Shown: positions 25,099 through 33,977 of the stretch, piece by piece
Position numbering within the stretch: the stretch's first letter is position 1
Layout: every line of letters begins with the position of its first letter
Assembly (NCBI GenBank): GCA_963851085.1
Contig: CAWKNX010000011.1
Location: 310,001 to 374,000, forward strand
Reading direction: 5' to 3'
DNA length: 64,000 bases
Origin: DATFVJ01 sp963851085
GTDB lineage: Bacteria > Actinomycetota > Actinomycetes > Streptosporangiales > Streptosporangiaceae
Program-made: the position numbers and the translations under genes
The notes under the pieces: generated by a model
What the model saw: only the letters and a program-made list of their open reading frames with translations
The model's database searches: none
Told to the model about the DNA's origin: nothing

Positions 25099-25674
25099 AT
25101 GGCATCATCCGATGCGGCCGGGCGTCCGCTGACCGATTTCGAGCAGGTGCTGCTCGGCGTCATCGCCGGCGAGCCGCGCTCCGGGTACGGGCTGAAGAAG
25201 ATGTTCAATGCATCGCCCGCAAGCGTGTACCAGCCCAGCCCTGGCGCGCTGTACCCGGCCCTTCGCCGGCTGGACGGCCGCGGCCTGCTGCGCGCGGAGA
25301 AGAAAGTATCCAGCGGGCGCCGCACGCTGCGCCTTTACCACGTGACAGAAGCCGGTCGCGCCGCCCACCTGGACTGGCTCCGCCAGCCAGTTGTTCCGGC
25401 CACCGTTGCGGCCGACCTCGGCCTGCACCTGATGCGCTTCGCGCTGATGGAAAACCAGTTGGCACGTGAAGCGGTGCTTGCCTTCCTGGAGGACCTTGCC
25501 GACGCCCTCGACAGCTTCGTTTCCGGCATGGAACAGTACCTCGCCTCGGGAGCGCAGTCGTCGCGGCGGCACGCGGAGCTGGCGCTAGAGCACGGCATCG
25601 CCATGCACCGTGCCAGCCTGGAGTGGACCCGCTCGGCGGTGGCGGCGCTCGCCGAGCCCCTCTCCGGCAATTAA
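25099..25674 (+). CDS. PadR family transcriptional regulator
   Basis: 191 residues from ATG 25099 (GGAAGGGAGC immediately upstream; TTG 25087 is in frame but overlaps the ribosome-binding site). The N-terminal winged helix is characteristic: TDFEQVLLGVIAGEPRSGYG, YQPSPGALYPALRRLDGRGL and LYHVTEAGRAAHLDWL. The C-terminal dimerisation helices follow (LMRFALMENQLAREAVLAFL). Phenolic-acid-decarboxylase-type repressor family; the ligand is unknown. Its likely target is the divergent membrane-protein gene at 24315-24872. Confidence 0.92.
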   Translation: MASSDAAGRPLTDFEQVLLGVIAGEPRSGYGLKKMFNASPASVYQPSPGALYPALRRLDGRGLLRAEKKVSSGRRTLRLYHVTEAGRAAHLDWLRQPVVPATVAADLGLHLMRFALMENQLAREAVLAFLEDLADALDSFVSGMEQYLASGAQSSRRHAELALEHGIAMHRASLEWTRSAVAALAEPLSGN

Positions 25675-26001
25675 GGCGCCGGCCCGGCGCAGCAGGCCCG
25701 GCATTGCCGGCCGCCTACCTCCGGCGAAGCCCACGGCACCGGCCACACGACTGACACCCCGTCTGGCCCCCGCGACAAAGGGGTCAGCTCCCTTGAACGC
25801 CGACGTAGCGCCGATTCGAAGTCGCCGACCGTTGTGCCGGCCGCTGGCTGGATATCCGCTGGCGAGGTTGGCGAGCACCACGCGCACGCACTGAGGATTA
25901 TTTAGGTAACCGCGCGGGCATGACCGGCCCGGGTGGAACAACGGGAGACCGGGAGGGCAGGTCACTTATCGCAGCTGCGGGCAAAGATCATCGGGGAGCG
26001 C

Positions 26002-26508
26002 ATGAAGAGCAGTTACTGGCAGTTCGTGCAGGCCGAGTTCGCGGCGCACCCTGGGCGGCTGCTGGCCGCCACCCTGTTCATCGCGGTATCGGTACTCGGG
26101 ATCAGCGCATACCACCGCTACTACCAGCACCCCGTGGTGCAGCTGACACCGTCAGTGATCATCAGCCGCCCGCCGCCGCGTGTCATCTACCGGACCCGGC
26201 CGGCCCCGCTGGCACCGCCGGCGGTCCTCCCGGCGCCGTCGCCGCAGCCGGTCCAGATCGCATCAGCCAGCCCACGGCCACCGCCCACGACGCTGCAGCC
26301 TCCACCCTCGCTGTCACCGTCGCCACCGTTGTCACCTTCGCTTCGGCCGTCACCCTCACCGCCACCATCACCATCACCATCACCATCACCGTCACCGACA
26401 TTGCCATCGCCGCTGCCATCGCCATCGCCATCGCTGCTGCCATCGCCATCGCTGCTGCCATCACCTTCGCTGCTGCCAATCTCCCTGGCAGCGAAGATCA
26501 CAAGGTGA
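26002..26508 (+). CDS. Single-pass membrane protein with Pro/Ser-rich outer domain
   Basis: 168 residues from ATG 26002 (GGGGAGCG before it). A short cytoplasmic start (MKSSYWQFVQAEFAAHPGR) is followed by one transmembrane helix (LLAATLFIAVSVLGISAY), then ~125 residues dominated by Pro and Ser, ending in SPSP and LLPSPS repeats. The repeats come from tandem CATCAC/CATCGC-type codons at 26340-26480. I recognise no enzymatic domain. It resembles wall-spanning stalks of actinobacterial membrane proteins, and the C-terminus may have lost a functional domain. The biased composition limits confidence that it is expressed. Confidence 0.6.
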   Translation: MKSSYWQFVQAEFAAHPGRLLAATLFIAVSVLGISAYHRYYQHPVVQLTPSVIISRPPPRVIYRTRPAPLAPPAVLPAPSPQPVQIASASPRPPPTTLQPPPSLSPSPPLSPSLRPSPSPPPSPSPSPSPSPTLPSPLPSPSPSLLPSPSLLPSPSLLPISLAAKITR

Positions 26509-26902
26509 TAAACCCCATCAAGCGAGTTTTCCGCGCCGAAATGGCGTTGGCCGGGGTCGCCCGTAACCGCATGCTTCGTGATGGTGGTGGGTGCGGCTGC
26601 CGGAAAGATGTCTGCTGCCGTGACGATGATGGTCCAGGACGGTCAGCTTTACGAGGTCAAACCCAAACCGTTGAGACGGCAGGGTGACCGGCAGCGAGTG
26701 ATATCCGTGGACCGCGACGGCCAGGACCAGCTCGGACAGCCTGGCACGGTCATGCCGAGCGGCCGGAGGCCGCCTCGGCGCCGCCGCCGCCACCGGCCAG
26801 CCGGAGTGTCCGCGACGTTGCCCCGCAGCCAGTACAGCGGGGTTCCGCTGCCTGAGGCGGCGCGGCGCGGCGGCCCGTGCGGGTGGGCGTAGGGTCGGCT
26901 TC
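26509..26902. other. Intergenic region, no recognised gene
   Basis: About 390 bases between the Pro/Ser-rich gene and the DJ-1/PfpI gene. Short open frames exist on both strands but show no family similarity or good start signals. Confidence 0.4.
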
Positions 26903-27433
26903 ATGGCGCTCGCCGGACGCAAGGTGCTCCTCCTGGCCGCTGACCAGTTCGAGGACATGGAGCTGCTCTACCCGCTCTACCGCCTGGGCGAAGAGGGAGT
27001 GGCGGTGACGGTGGCAGGCCTGGATGACCGGCCCGTGACGGGCAAGAAGGGCCACGGCCCAGTGCCCGTCGACACCACCGCCGACCGGGTCGCCGCAGGC
27101 GATTTCGACGCCCTGGTCATCCCGGGCGGCTATGCCCCGGACAAGCTGCGGCGCTCCGGCGCGGTGCTTGCGCTGGTGCGGGACTTTGATGCGGCCGGTA
27201 AGCCGATCGCCTTCATCTGCCATGCCGGCTGGGTGCCGATCTCGGCGAAGATCCTTAAAGGCCGGCGGGCAACCAGCGTCGCAGCCATCCGCGACGACAT
27301 GGTGAACGCGGGCGCCGACTGGGTGGACCAGGCCACCGTGATCGATGGCAACCTCATCTCCGCGAGAACCCCGGCCGACCTCGGCCCCTGGATGAAGGCG
27401 CTGCTGACGGCTCTGGAAAAGCCCGCACCCTAG
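26903..27433 (+). CDS. DJ-1/PfpI family protein (deglycase/protease-like)
   Basis: 176 residues from ATG 26903. Class I glutamine-amidotransferase-like fold of the PfpI/YhbO/DJ-1 group. The catalytic Cys is in AFICHAGWVPISA (nucleophile elbow), with a conserved Glu in QFEDMELLYPL and the usual GDFDALVIPGGYAPDKLRR. The C-terminal NLISARTPADLGPWM is typical of the family. Length is normal. Members repair glycated proteins or bind small carbonyls; a protease role is disputed. Monocistronic. Confidence 0.92.
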   Translation: MALAGRKVLLLAADQFEDMELLYPLYRLGEEGVAVTVAGLDDRPVTGKKGHGPVPVDTTADRVAAGDFDALVIPGGYAPDKLRRSGAVLALVRDFDAAGKPIAFICHAGWVPISAKILKGRRATSVAAIRDDMVNAGADWVDQATVIDGNLISARTPADLGPWMKALLTALEKPAP

Positions 27434-28370
27434 CCCCGGGCTGGTATGAAGCCAAGCGAGCCGCACGGCCCGCAGCAGGCCACCGGCATGCTGCGGCGAC
27501 ACGCCCACCGCCGGCACCCGCTGGCCGCCTCAGCCAGGCCACCCTGGTGCACGGCATAACCGCGCGATCAGCCTGCCGAGCGTCCGTCTCGCGGCACAGG
27601 GCGAGGACTTCTTCAGTATCTGCCTGACGCAGCGTTCGCGGTCCGCGCCGCTCTTCCGAGTGCACGTCGATCATCCGGTGGACCGCTGTCCAGTCCTGCG
27701 GTGTAGCTCAGGCCCGGGGGCGCTGGTTGCTGCCGGCACCCGCGCCTGGCGGCTCTGCTGACGCCGGCGGAACTCGCGGCGGGTGCCGTTCCCCACGGGT
27801 GCGGCCTTCTGCGCCCGGACCGGCGCGCCGTCCCCGGGGCGGGTGCACAGGGTCACTCGTGAGACGCAGCTACCCGACCGCAGATGAGCTGGCCGGAATG
27901 GATGAGCTGGTCGCGGCCCGGAACGGTCAGCTCGGCTGGGTCCCGCGCACGGGTAACCATGACCAAGACGGCCCCCAACTCCCTCGCGCGGGCCGCGACG
28001 TCCGCCGCCGCAGTGGCTTCGCAGATCGCCTCTGGCGGGGACTCCACCGTGACCGCGATGAGGTCATCGCCAGCCAGGCGGATGCGCCGCGAACCGGGCG
28101 GCCGACGGCCAGCTTGCGGCTCATCGGCACCAGGCCCAGCGAGGTGAACCGCCGTTGATAGCCCGGCCGCCAGGTTCCCCGCCGCGGCTCCAGGAAGATC
28201 ATCTCTAGGGCCGGGGTGAGCGGCATGGCCGGCCACGTTCCGGCCGTGCGGCCGGTCACGGCCGGGAGCAGGAAAGAGCTCGTGGCACTGCCTGGCCGAC
28301 CGTCAACCGGCTGGCAGTAGAGGCTGGCAGTAGAGGCTGGCCTGCCGTACGTGGTGCGCCTGGCACTTAG
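27434..28370. other. Long region with no confidently recognised gene
   Basis: About 940 bases. The only frame of note is leftward, 27853-28236 (127 residues), whose second half (RLAGDDLIAVTVESPPEAIC, ARARELGAVLVMVTRARDPA) looks protein-like but matches nothing I recognise. A 14-base direct repeat (CTGGCAGTAGAGGC) occurs near 28310-28340. The rest appears non-coding or decayed. Confidence 0.35.
27853..28236 (-). CDS. Possible small hypothetical protein or gene relic
   Basis: 127-residue frame with a plausible C-terminal half (VESPPEAICEATAAADVAAR; LIHSGQLICGRVAASHE) and an arginine-rich first part that looks random. No clear ribosome-binding site and no known domain. It may be a remnant; treat as tentative. 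Confidence 0.25.
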   Translation of the reverse strand: MAGHAAHPGPRDDLPGAAAGNLAAGLSTAVHLAGPGADEPQAGRRPPGSRRIRLAGDDLIAVTVESPPEAICEATAAADVAARARELGAVLVMVTRARDPAELTVPGRDQLIHSGQLICGRVAASHE

Positions 28371-29078
28371 TTAGCCGCCGCCGGTGAGCGGCGCTCGGGG
28401 ACACTCCCCTTCCGGAGCAGGCGGTGGCTGCGTGATCGAGGGAACCATGGGAGGGCCGGTGGCTGGCTCCGGTAGTGCCTGGGCCACGCCGCGATCATCC
28501 CTCAGCCACCTCACCGGACGCCAGTAGCCGCGTCCGAGCGCCAGGTGCGGAGGATCGTGTCCCGCCACCAGTTCGCAGTGCAGCAGGGAGTAGACCCAGA
28601 CATCGGCGCACCTCGGGCGATCTGCGGCGTCCGGCTGCGGCTTGGGACCAGGCGGCGGCCGGGGCGCGGCGGCCTGCCCGGCGGCCACGTGCAGCGCCTC
28701 TTCCCAGGACTCGGCCTGCACGACATCGGTATACACCCGCCCGGCATCGGCCTGCTCCCTCACCGCGACGTCGAATCCTCGCTGCGGCCTGGGACCAGGC
28801 GGCGGTGGGGGCGCGGTGGCCTGCCCGGCGGCCAGTTGCGGCGCCTCTTCCCAGGAATCGGCCTGCACGACATCGGTATACAACCGCCCGGTATAGGCCT
28901 GCTCCGTCACCGCGGCGGCGACGTCTTGCCGCAGTATGGGACCACGCCGCGGCCGGGGCGCGGCGGCCTGCTCGGCGGCCAGACGCAGCGCCTCTTCGCA
29001 GGACTCGGCCTGCACGACGTCGTGATGGAACCGCCCGGTGTAGGCGTGCTCTCTCACCGTGACGCCGAACAATGGCAT
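28371..29078 (-). CDS. Uncharacterised protein with three 49-residue tandem repeats and a Cys/His motif
   Basis: 235 residues from ATG 29078. Residues 6-152 are three repeats with an exact 49-residue period, each carrying the pattern VREx-A-x-x-GR-x-x-x-DVVQAES-x-EEA followed by LAAxQAxAPxPPPGP. Unit 1 has TGRFHHDVVQAESCEEA, unit 2 TGRLYTDVVQADSWEEA and unit 3 AGRVYTDVVQAESWEEA. A C-terminal segment has C157, C168, H174 and H178 (HCELVAGHDPPH), the CxLxxGHxGxH pattern found in many actinobacterial small proteins and perhaps metal binding. The tail is Pro-rich. No membrane segment. Function unknown; soluble, possibly a protein- or ligand-binding repeat protein. The weak start signal lowers certainty. 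Confidence 0.62.
   Translation of the reverse strand: MPLFGVTVREHAYTGRFHHDVVQAESCEEALRLAAEQAAAPRPRRGPILRQDVAAAVTEQAYTGRLYTDVVQADSWEEAPQLAAGQATAPPPPPGPRPQRGFDVAVREQADAGRVYTDVVQAESWEEALHVAAGQAAAPRPPPGPKPQPDAADRPRCADVWVYSLLHCELVAGHDPPHLALGRGYWRPVRWLRDDRGVAQALPEPATGPPMVPSITQPPPAPEGECPRAPLTGGG
28623..29063 (-). repeat. 147-bp coding tandem repeat, 3 units
   Basis: Units at about 29063-28917, 28916-28770 and 28769-28623, with equal 147-base period and high but imperfect identity. They encode the three repeats of the protein at 28371-29078. Confidence 0.85.
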
Positions 29079-29251
29079 AGACCAACTCTATTGGCTCTGG
29101 GACCGAGAGACAGGGCATTGCCCGACGCCGGGAGAGGTAATGGTCCGCCCGAGCTGCCATGTCGTGGTGGCACGGGAACTCCGCGTAGGGGCGTCTGGGC
29201 GTTGACGCCGGGGATCGTCGAGCGCGCTGGCACGTCACGATCGCCCGGGAG

Positions 29252-29291
29252 GGGATGCCCGGATCGGCCGGGGGTCGATCCGGGGCATCCC
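29252..29291. terminator. Strong hairpin of unclear role
   Basis: GGGATGCCCGGATCG (29252-29266) pairs with CGATCCGGGGCATCCC (29276-29291), one bulged G, 9-base loop. It lies 170 bases upstream of the triple-repeat gene. It looks like a factor-dependent or hairpin-only terminator for transcripts from either side. Confidence 0.45.
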
Positions 29292-30064
29292 TATCGGTGG
29301 ACGGTTACCGGTGGCGCAGCCAGACGCCGAAGCTCTGGCCGTGGTTCCCCAGCCGGGAAGGGCTCAGCACGACTGCGCCTGACGGCGTGCCGGTGGTGGT
29401 TTCGATGAGCTATTTCCCGGGTGCGTCAACAGGAAAGGTGGCTCTGAGCTGACGCGATGGCGAATCCAGTAGACCTCAGGCGGCGGCTTGAATCCAGCGG
29501 GGAGCCCTCTTGGCGTCGGTCGCCCGCGACCCCTTGGCCCCAGCACAGGCTGGCACCGTTCAACCTGCTCCGGCACGCTCATGGCTGCCGACATGGACGT
29601 TAGCAAAGCCCCGCTCCATGCCGAGGCGCGATCAGCGTGCCGTCGAACGGCGTCGGTCATATTCAAACAGCGTGGGCCATCCGGCCGCGGGGCTGTCGTT
29701 TGCTGCCGAACCACGGCACGCGGTCGGGCGGGGTGCCGCGCTGCACTGCTGCCATCCTGCTGCCGAACCGATCAAGGCCGGACCGCCGGCGCTGGCGATC
29801 AGGCCTGTGGCCTGCTCGTTCTTGGCAGCGGGCGGGGGATTTTGAACCAGCGGCCTCTTGCACCCAAAGCGCAGCGCCCAAGGGCATTGACTGTGGTCCA
29901 AGTGCCGCGAGGCATCGCAGGCGGCGTTCACTGGTGCCCCGCGGGTCGCGTGGCCGGGCGTATCGCCGATGATGTATCTGGGGGGCAGCGGCGGGAGGTG
30001 GCGCCGTCGGCCTGCTGGGCGCGCGGTTTGCCCACGCGCGGCCGGGGCTGGGAGGCAGGTGGGG
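29292..30064. other. Region without an intact gene; contains a tRNA-Pro-like fragment
   Basis: About 770 bases with only arginine-rich spurious frames. At 29834-29875 the minus strand reads CTTTGGGTGCAAGAGGCC, then GCTGGTTCAAAATCC, which resembles the anticodon-to-T-loop part of a tRNA-Pro(UGG). The acceptor and T-stem pairs are lost, so it is not a working tRNA. Confidence 0.35.
29834..29875 (-). pseudogene. tRNA-Pro(UGG)-like 3' fragment
   Basis: The minus strand keeps a TTTGGGT loop, a GCAAGAGG anticodon-stem/variable region and a GGTTCAAA T-loop, but the paired stems are broken and there is no 5' half. It could be a leftover of an integration event in a tRNA gene. Tentative. Confidence 0.3.
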
Positions 30065-30862
30065 ATGCCGGGAGATGTTTCGCTGGCCGACCCGCACGCG
30101 GTGCCGGCCGGGTTCTGGCACCGGCTGGGTGGTGGCCGGGTGCAGTGCGATGTGTGCCCGCGGGCGTGCCGGCTGCACGAGGGCCAGCGGGGGGCTGTGT
30201 TTTGTCCGGGCCCGTGTGGGCAATCAGATGGTGCTCACCTCCTACGGCCGGTCCAGCGGGTTTTGCGTGGATCCGGTGGAGAAAAAGCCGCTGAACCATT
30301 TCCTGCCCGGCTCGCCGGTGCTGTCGTTCGGCACCGCCGGGTGCAATCTGGCCTGCAAGTTCTGCCAGAACTGGGACATCAGCAAGTCCCGGCAGGTCGA
30401 CACCCTCGCTGCCGCCGCGTCCCCCGCCGAGCTCGCCGGCACCGCGGTGGCGCTGGGCGCGCGCACGACAGCGACGCCGAGATCGACGCGCTGACCCGGT
30501 GGATCGCCGGGCAGCTTGGCTGCGACGTGCCGCTGCATTTCACCGCGTTTCACCCCGACTACAAGATGCGCGACGTCCCGCCCGCCGCGGCTGCGGCGCT
30601 GACCCGGGCGCGGCGCATCGGGCGGGGCAACGGCCTGCGCTACGTGTACACCGGCAACGTGCGCGGCACCGATGGCGGCACCACCTGCTGCCCATCGTCC
30701 GCGCAGGCCGTGATCGTGCGCGACTGGTACGTCATCCGCCGCTACCGGCTCACCGGTGGCGGCCGCTGCACCGCATGCGGCGCCGCGCTGCCTGGCGTCT
30801 ACGACGGACCCTGCGGACAGTGGGGCAGGCTCCGGCGGCCGGTCGTGATCAAAGAGGCCTGA
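30065..30862 (+). pseudogene. AmmeMemoRadiSam-type radical SAM protein, frameshifted and internally deleted
   Basis: The 5' part reads PAGFWHRLGGGRVQCDVCPR and CRLHEGQRG. After an extra base in a six-G run (30189-30194) it continues in another frame with GLCFVRARVGNQMVLTSYGR, SSGFCVDPVEKKPLNHFLPG and the radical SAM cluster motif GCNLACKFCQNW. At ~30463 it jumps to DSDAEIDALTRWIAGQ in the first frame, then HFTAFHPDYKM and RYVYTGNVRG. Comparison with the family shows roughly 100 residues of the TIM barrel missing at the jump. The product cannot be functional. The usual partner genes (AMMECR1, Memo) are not in the window. Confidence 0.88.
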
Positions 30863-30964
30863 CCGTCGCGCTCGCGACTGCCGCCTTGTTGTGCTCGCCC
30901 TCGTGGCTGCTGGAGTGCTCCCGCGACCCGGCGCAGGCACCCGCTCGCGATCACCGCCGCCCGG

Positions 30965-31258
30965 GTGCTCGCGAAAGACCTGCCAGCCATGTATCGCCTG
31001 GCGCTCGACGGCCTCATAACCCAAGGGAAGGCCAGCGCGCTGACGCTCGTCGCCGAGGCGCACACGATCGCACGGGGGCTGACAATGATCGGGAAGTTCT
31101 GGGCATACCTGACACTCATCGCCAGCGAAGGCCAGCATGCTGATGACGGCCGCCGCCGGGCACCGCTCGACACGACGGCCGTAACGCCTGAATGGCTGAC
31201 ACTCGAGCAATGCCAGGAAGCCGAGCGCAGGAAGCGCAACGCAAGCACGCCGCACTAG
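30965..31258 (+). CDS. Possible small hypothetical protein
   Basis: 97 residues from ATG 30965. The sequence looks protein-like (LPAMYRLALDGLITQGKASA, HTIARGLTMIGKFWAYLTL, VTPEWLTLEQCQEAERRKRN) with a helical, mixed-charge character, but I recognise no family and the ribosome-binding site is poor. It follows the radical SAM relic and may itself be a fragment. Confidence 0.35.
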   Translation: MLAKDLPAMYRLALDGLITQGKASALTLVAEAHTIARGLTMIGKFWAYLTLIASEGQHADDGRRRAPLDTTAVTPEWLTLEQCQEAERRKRNASTPH

Positions 31259-31601
31259 CGGCGCGCTCAAGATCAACATAGCGGAGCGGCCACAGCACCG
31301 GGGGCCTAGGCTCGATCTTGACGCTGCCGATCGGCAATGTCATCGCGTTCTGCGCGGGCACGCCGTCAGCGTCCTGCTGCGTCCGGCCGCACTGCGGGGC
31401 ATGACCTGTGCCAGGAGAATGCGCCAAGATGGGATCTCAGGCATCGCGATGCGCTAGTCACTCAGCTGCGCGATTCGGTATCCGAATTCCACGCGTGGAA
31501 GCTGACGGTCTTACAGAGGGAAGGCCTTGGGTCACATATGCGCGCTTGACCTGCCCCTTGTCCAGAGCCCGGAGCGCGCGACGCCCGGGCACACCCGGTC
31601 C

Positions 31602-33977
31602 TCACTCGCGGGCGGCGCCGGCAGGCTGGCGGCCAATCCGGCCGGAGAGGACCCAGAAGCCGACGAGCGCAGCGGCCCCTAGTGCTGCGACGACCAGCGT
31701 GGTCCCGAGCCCGCCGTGGGGCAGTTGCAGCGCGTAGAAGCCGCGCACCGCGGGTACCGGGAACAGCAGCACGAAGCCGGCCGCCGCGGTGCCGACCAGC
31801 ATAATCCGGCGCCAGGTCAGCGGAACAGCGAGCAGGACCAGGACGCACAGGCTAAGGATGAGGGTGACCAGGGTCGCCGCCGTGCGCTGCTGCACCAGCG
31901 GGAGACCGCGTGCCCGGGCCAGGGCATATGCGGCGAATGTGGCCGCGGCGACGATGCTGCCGGCTGGGATCGCGAAGCGCAGTACGCGGTCGGCGAATCC
32001 CGGTACGTAGCGCCGGGTGTTCGGCGCGAGCGCGAGAAAGAAGGACGGAACGCCGATGGCCAGGGTGTCGATGATCGTGAGGTGGCGTGGCAGGAAAGGG
32101 TACGCAAGCAGCGTGACGCCCGCGGCTACAGCAAGAAGCGTCGCCCAGACCGTCTTGGTGATGAACAGGTTGGCGACGCGTTCGATGTTGGCCGTCACCC
32201 GCCTGCCCTCGGCGACGACGCCGGGCAGGGTGGCGAACCGGCCGTCGAGCAGCACCAGTTCGGCGACCGCCTTGGTCGCCGGCGCGCCCGAGCCCATGGC
32301 GATGCCGATATCGGCGAGCTTGAGCGCCAGCACGTCGTTGACGCCGTCACCGGTCATCGCCACCGTGTGGCCGCGGGCACGCAGAGCCTTGACCATCGCC
32401 TGCTTCTGGTGCGGGGTCACCCGGCCGAAGACGGAGCGCTGCTCCAGCAGGCAGCCGAGGGCGCCGGGGTCGTCCGGCAGGCCCCGCGCATCGACCGGTG
32501 TACCGGCATCAGGCATGCCGGCCCGCATCGCGACGGCGCTGACGGTGAGCGGGCTGTCCCCGGAGATCACCTTCAGCGCCACGCCCTGCGCCGCGAAGTA
32601 CGCGATCGCCTCGGCGGCGTCGGACCTCAGCTGCTCAGCGAACAGAACGAAGGCCGCCGCCCGCAGGCCCGGCGGGAGCGACTTGCCGTCCAACGGCCCC
32701 GCGGCGCGCGCCAGCACAAGGACCCGCCGGCCGCGGGCGGCCAGGTCGGCGGCCTGCGACAAATGCTCCTGCTGGCCGCTGGGCAGCACCATCTCCGGTG
32801 CCCCCAGCACCCAGGTGCCGTGTCCGGCGAAGCTGGCCGCGCTCCACTTACGCGCGGACGAGAACGGCACGGTTGCCTGGCGCTCCCAGCCGTCCGGCGG
32901 AGGGAAGACCTGCCCGATGGCTGCCAGCGTCGCGTTGCGGTTCTCGTCGCCTGCGAGCGCGCCGAGCGCCGCCTCGGCCGGCGCCTGGTCGTCGAGCCGG
33001 ACGAGGCCGTCGAACGCGATGGTCCCGTCGGTGAGGGTGCCGGTCTTGTCGAAGCACACCACGTCCACCCGGGCCAGGCCCTCGACCGCGGGAAGCTGCT
33101 GCACCAGGACCCGGCGGCGGGCGAGGGTGACCGCGGCGACGCCGAAGGCGACACTGGTCAGCAGCACCAGGCCCTGGGGCACCATGCCGACTAGCGCGGC
33201 GACCGTCCCGGTGAGCGCCTCCCGCGCCGTCTCGTGACCATGCAGCTGGCTGATCACCAGCAGCACCGCTACCGGCCCGATCGCCCAGGTGACGTAGCGC
33301 AGGATCCGGTTGATGCCGTCCATCAGTTCCGAGCGCACCAGCGCGAAACGCCGCGCTTCGGCGGCGAGTTTGCGGGCGTACGCATCGGCGCCCACCCCGG
33401 TGGCCTGATAGCCGCCCGACCCGGCGACCACGAAGCTGCCCGACAGCAGGCGGTCACCGGCCCGCTTGTCCACCGGCTCGGACTCGCCGGTCAGCAGCGA
33501 CTCGTCGGCCTGAAGGCTGACGCTGGCGCGTACCACCCCGTCCGCCACGAGCTGGTCACCAGCGCGCAAGTCGACCAGATCGCCGGCGACAAGCTCCGCG
33601 ACCGCGATGTCCTGCGGGGTGCCGTCGCGGATCGCGCGGACACGCGGGGCGCTGAGCACAGCGAGCCGGTCGAGCGCCAGCTTGGCGCGCAGTTCCTGCC
33701 CGATGCCGATCAGTGCGTTGGTGACAAGCACGACGCCGAACAGCGCGTCCTGCGGCTGGCCGGTGACCAGGATCACGGCCAGCAGGACACCCAGGATGAA
33801 GTTGAACCTGGTCAGGATGTTCCCGCGCAAGATCTCGGCAACGGATCGGCTGGTGCGCTCCCCGGCCACGTTGGCCAGCCCGCGCGCCCGCCGCTCGGCA
33901 ACCTCGGCACTGCTCAGACCGGCGGACGGCGTCTCCGCCACCGGCGCCGGTGGCGGAGAGGCGGCCGCGTCAGCCAT
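31602..33977 (-). CDS. P-type cation-transporting ATPase, CtpE-like
   Basis: 791 residues. HAD-type P-type ATPase that pumps a cation across the membrane. Actuator domain with LQADESLLTGESEPVDK, phosphorylation Asp in VVCFDKTGTLTDG, hinge TGDGVNDVLALKLADIGIAM and about ten membrane helices. The N-terminus (GLSSAEVAERRARGLANV, then LTRFNFILGVLLAVILV) and overall pattern match the actinobacterial CtpE branch, implicated in calcium uptake in mycobacteria. The M4 motif reads MVPQGLVLLTS, with Gln where Glu is usual in calcium pumps. A relic of a second copy lies at 34557-34848. Its own start is at 33977, with no operon partner. Confidence 0.9.
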   Translation of the reverse strand: MADAAASPPPAPVAETPSAGLSSAEVAERRARGLANVAGERTSRSVAEILRGNILTRFNFILGVLLAVILVTGQPQDALFGVVLVTNALIGIGQELRAKLALDRLAVLSAPRVRAIRDGTPQDIAVAELVAGDLVDLRAGDQLVADGVVRASVSLQADESLLTGESEPVDKRAGDRLLSGSFVVAGSGGYQATGVGADAYARKLAAEARRFALVRSELMDGINRILRYVTWAIGPVAVLLVISQLHGHETAREALTGTVAALVGMVPQGLVLLTSVAFGVAAVTLARRRVLVQQLPAVEGLARVDVVCFDKTGTLTDGTIAFDGLVRLDDQAPAEAALGALAGDENRNATLAAIGQVFPPPDGWERQATVPFSSARKWSAASFAGHGTWVLGAPEMVLPSGQQEHLSQAADLAARGRRVLVLARAAGPLDGKSLPPGLRAAAFVLFAEQLRSDAAEAIAYFAAQGVALKVISGDSPLTVSAVAMRAGMPDAGTPVDARGLPDDPGALGCLLEQRSVFGRVTPHQKQAMVKALRARGHTVAMTGDGVNDVLALKLADIGIAMGSGAPATKAVAELVLLDGRFATLPGVVAEGRRVTANIERVANLFITKTVWATLLAVAAGVTLLAYPFLPRHLTIIDTLAIGVPSFFLALAPNTRRYVPGFADRVLRFAIPAGSIVAAATFAAYALARARGLPLVQQRTAATLVTLILSLCVLVLLAVPLTWRRIMLVGTAAAGFVLLFPVPAVRGFYALQLPHGGLGTTLVVAALGAAALVGFWVLSGRIGRQPAGAARE

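Noticed and set aside
26180..26566. His-rich protein (runs of HHHHHH and RCCH)
   Set aside because: It is the +1 frame of CCATCA codons in the Pro/Ser-rich gene. The in-frame protein has a start, ribosome-binding site and membrane helix, and this one does not.
27695..27740. tRNA-like GTAGCTCAG sequence
   Set aside because: The D-arm-like string is followed by no anticodon stem or T-loop; chance match.
28545..29408. 287-residue plus-strand frame over the triple-repeat gene
   Set aside because: It also shows repeats, but only as the antisense image. The minus-strand repeats keep conservative substitutions (Y/H, E/D), which points to the minus-strand frame as coding.
31716..33194. A 492-residue open frame on the plus strand
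   Set aside because: Antisense shadow of the CtpE-like ATPase; composition is typical of high-GC reverse frames.
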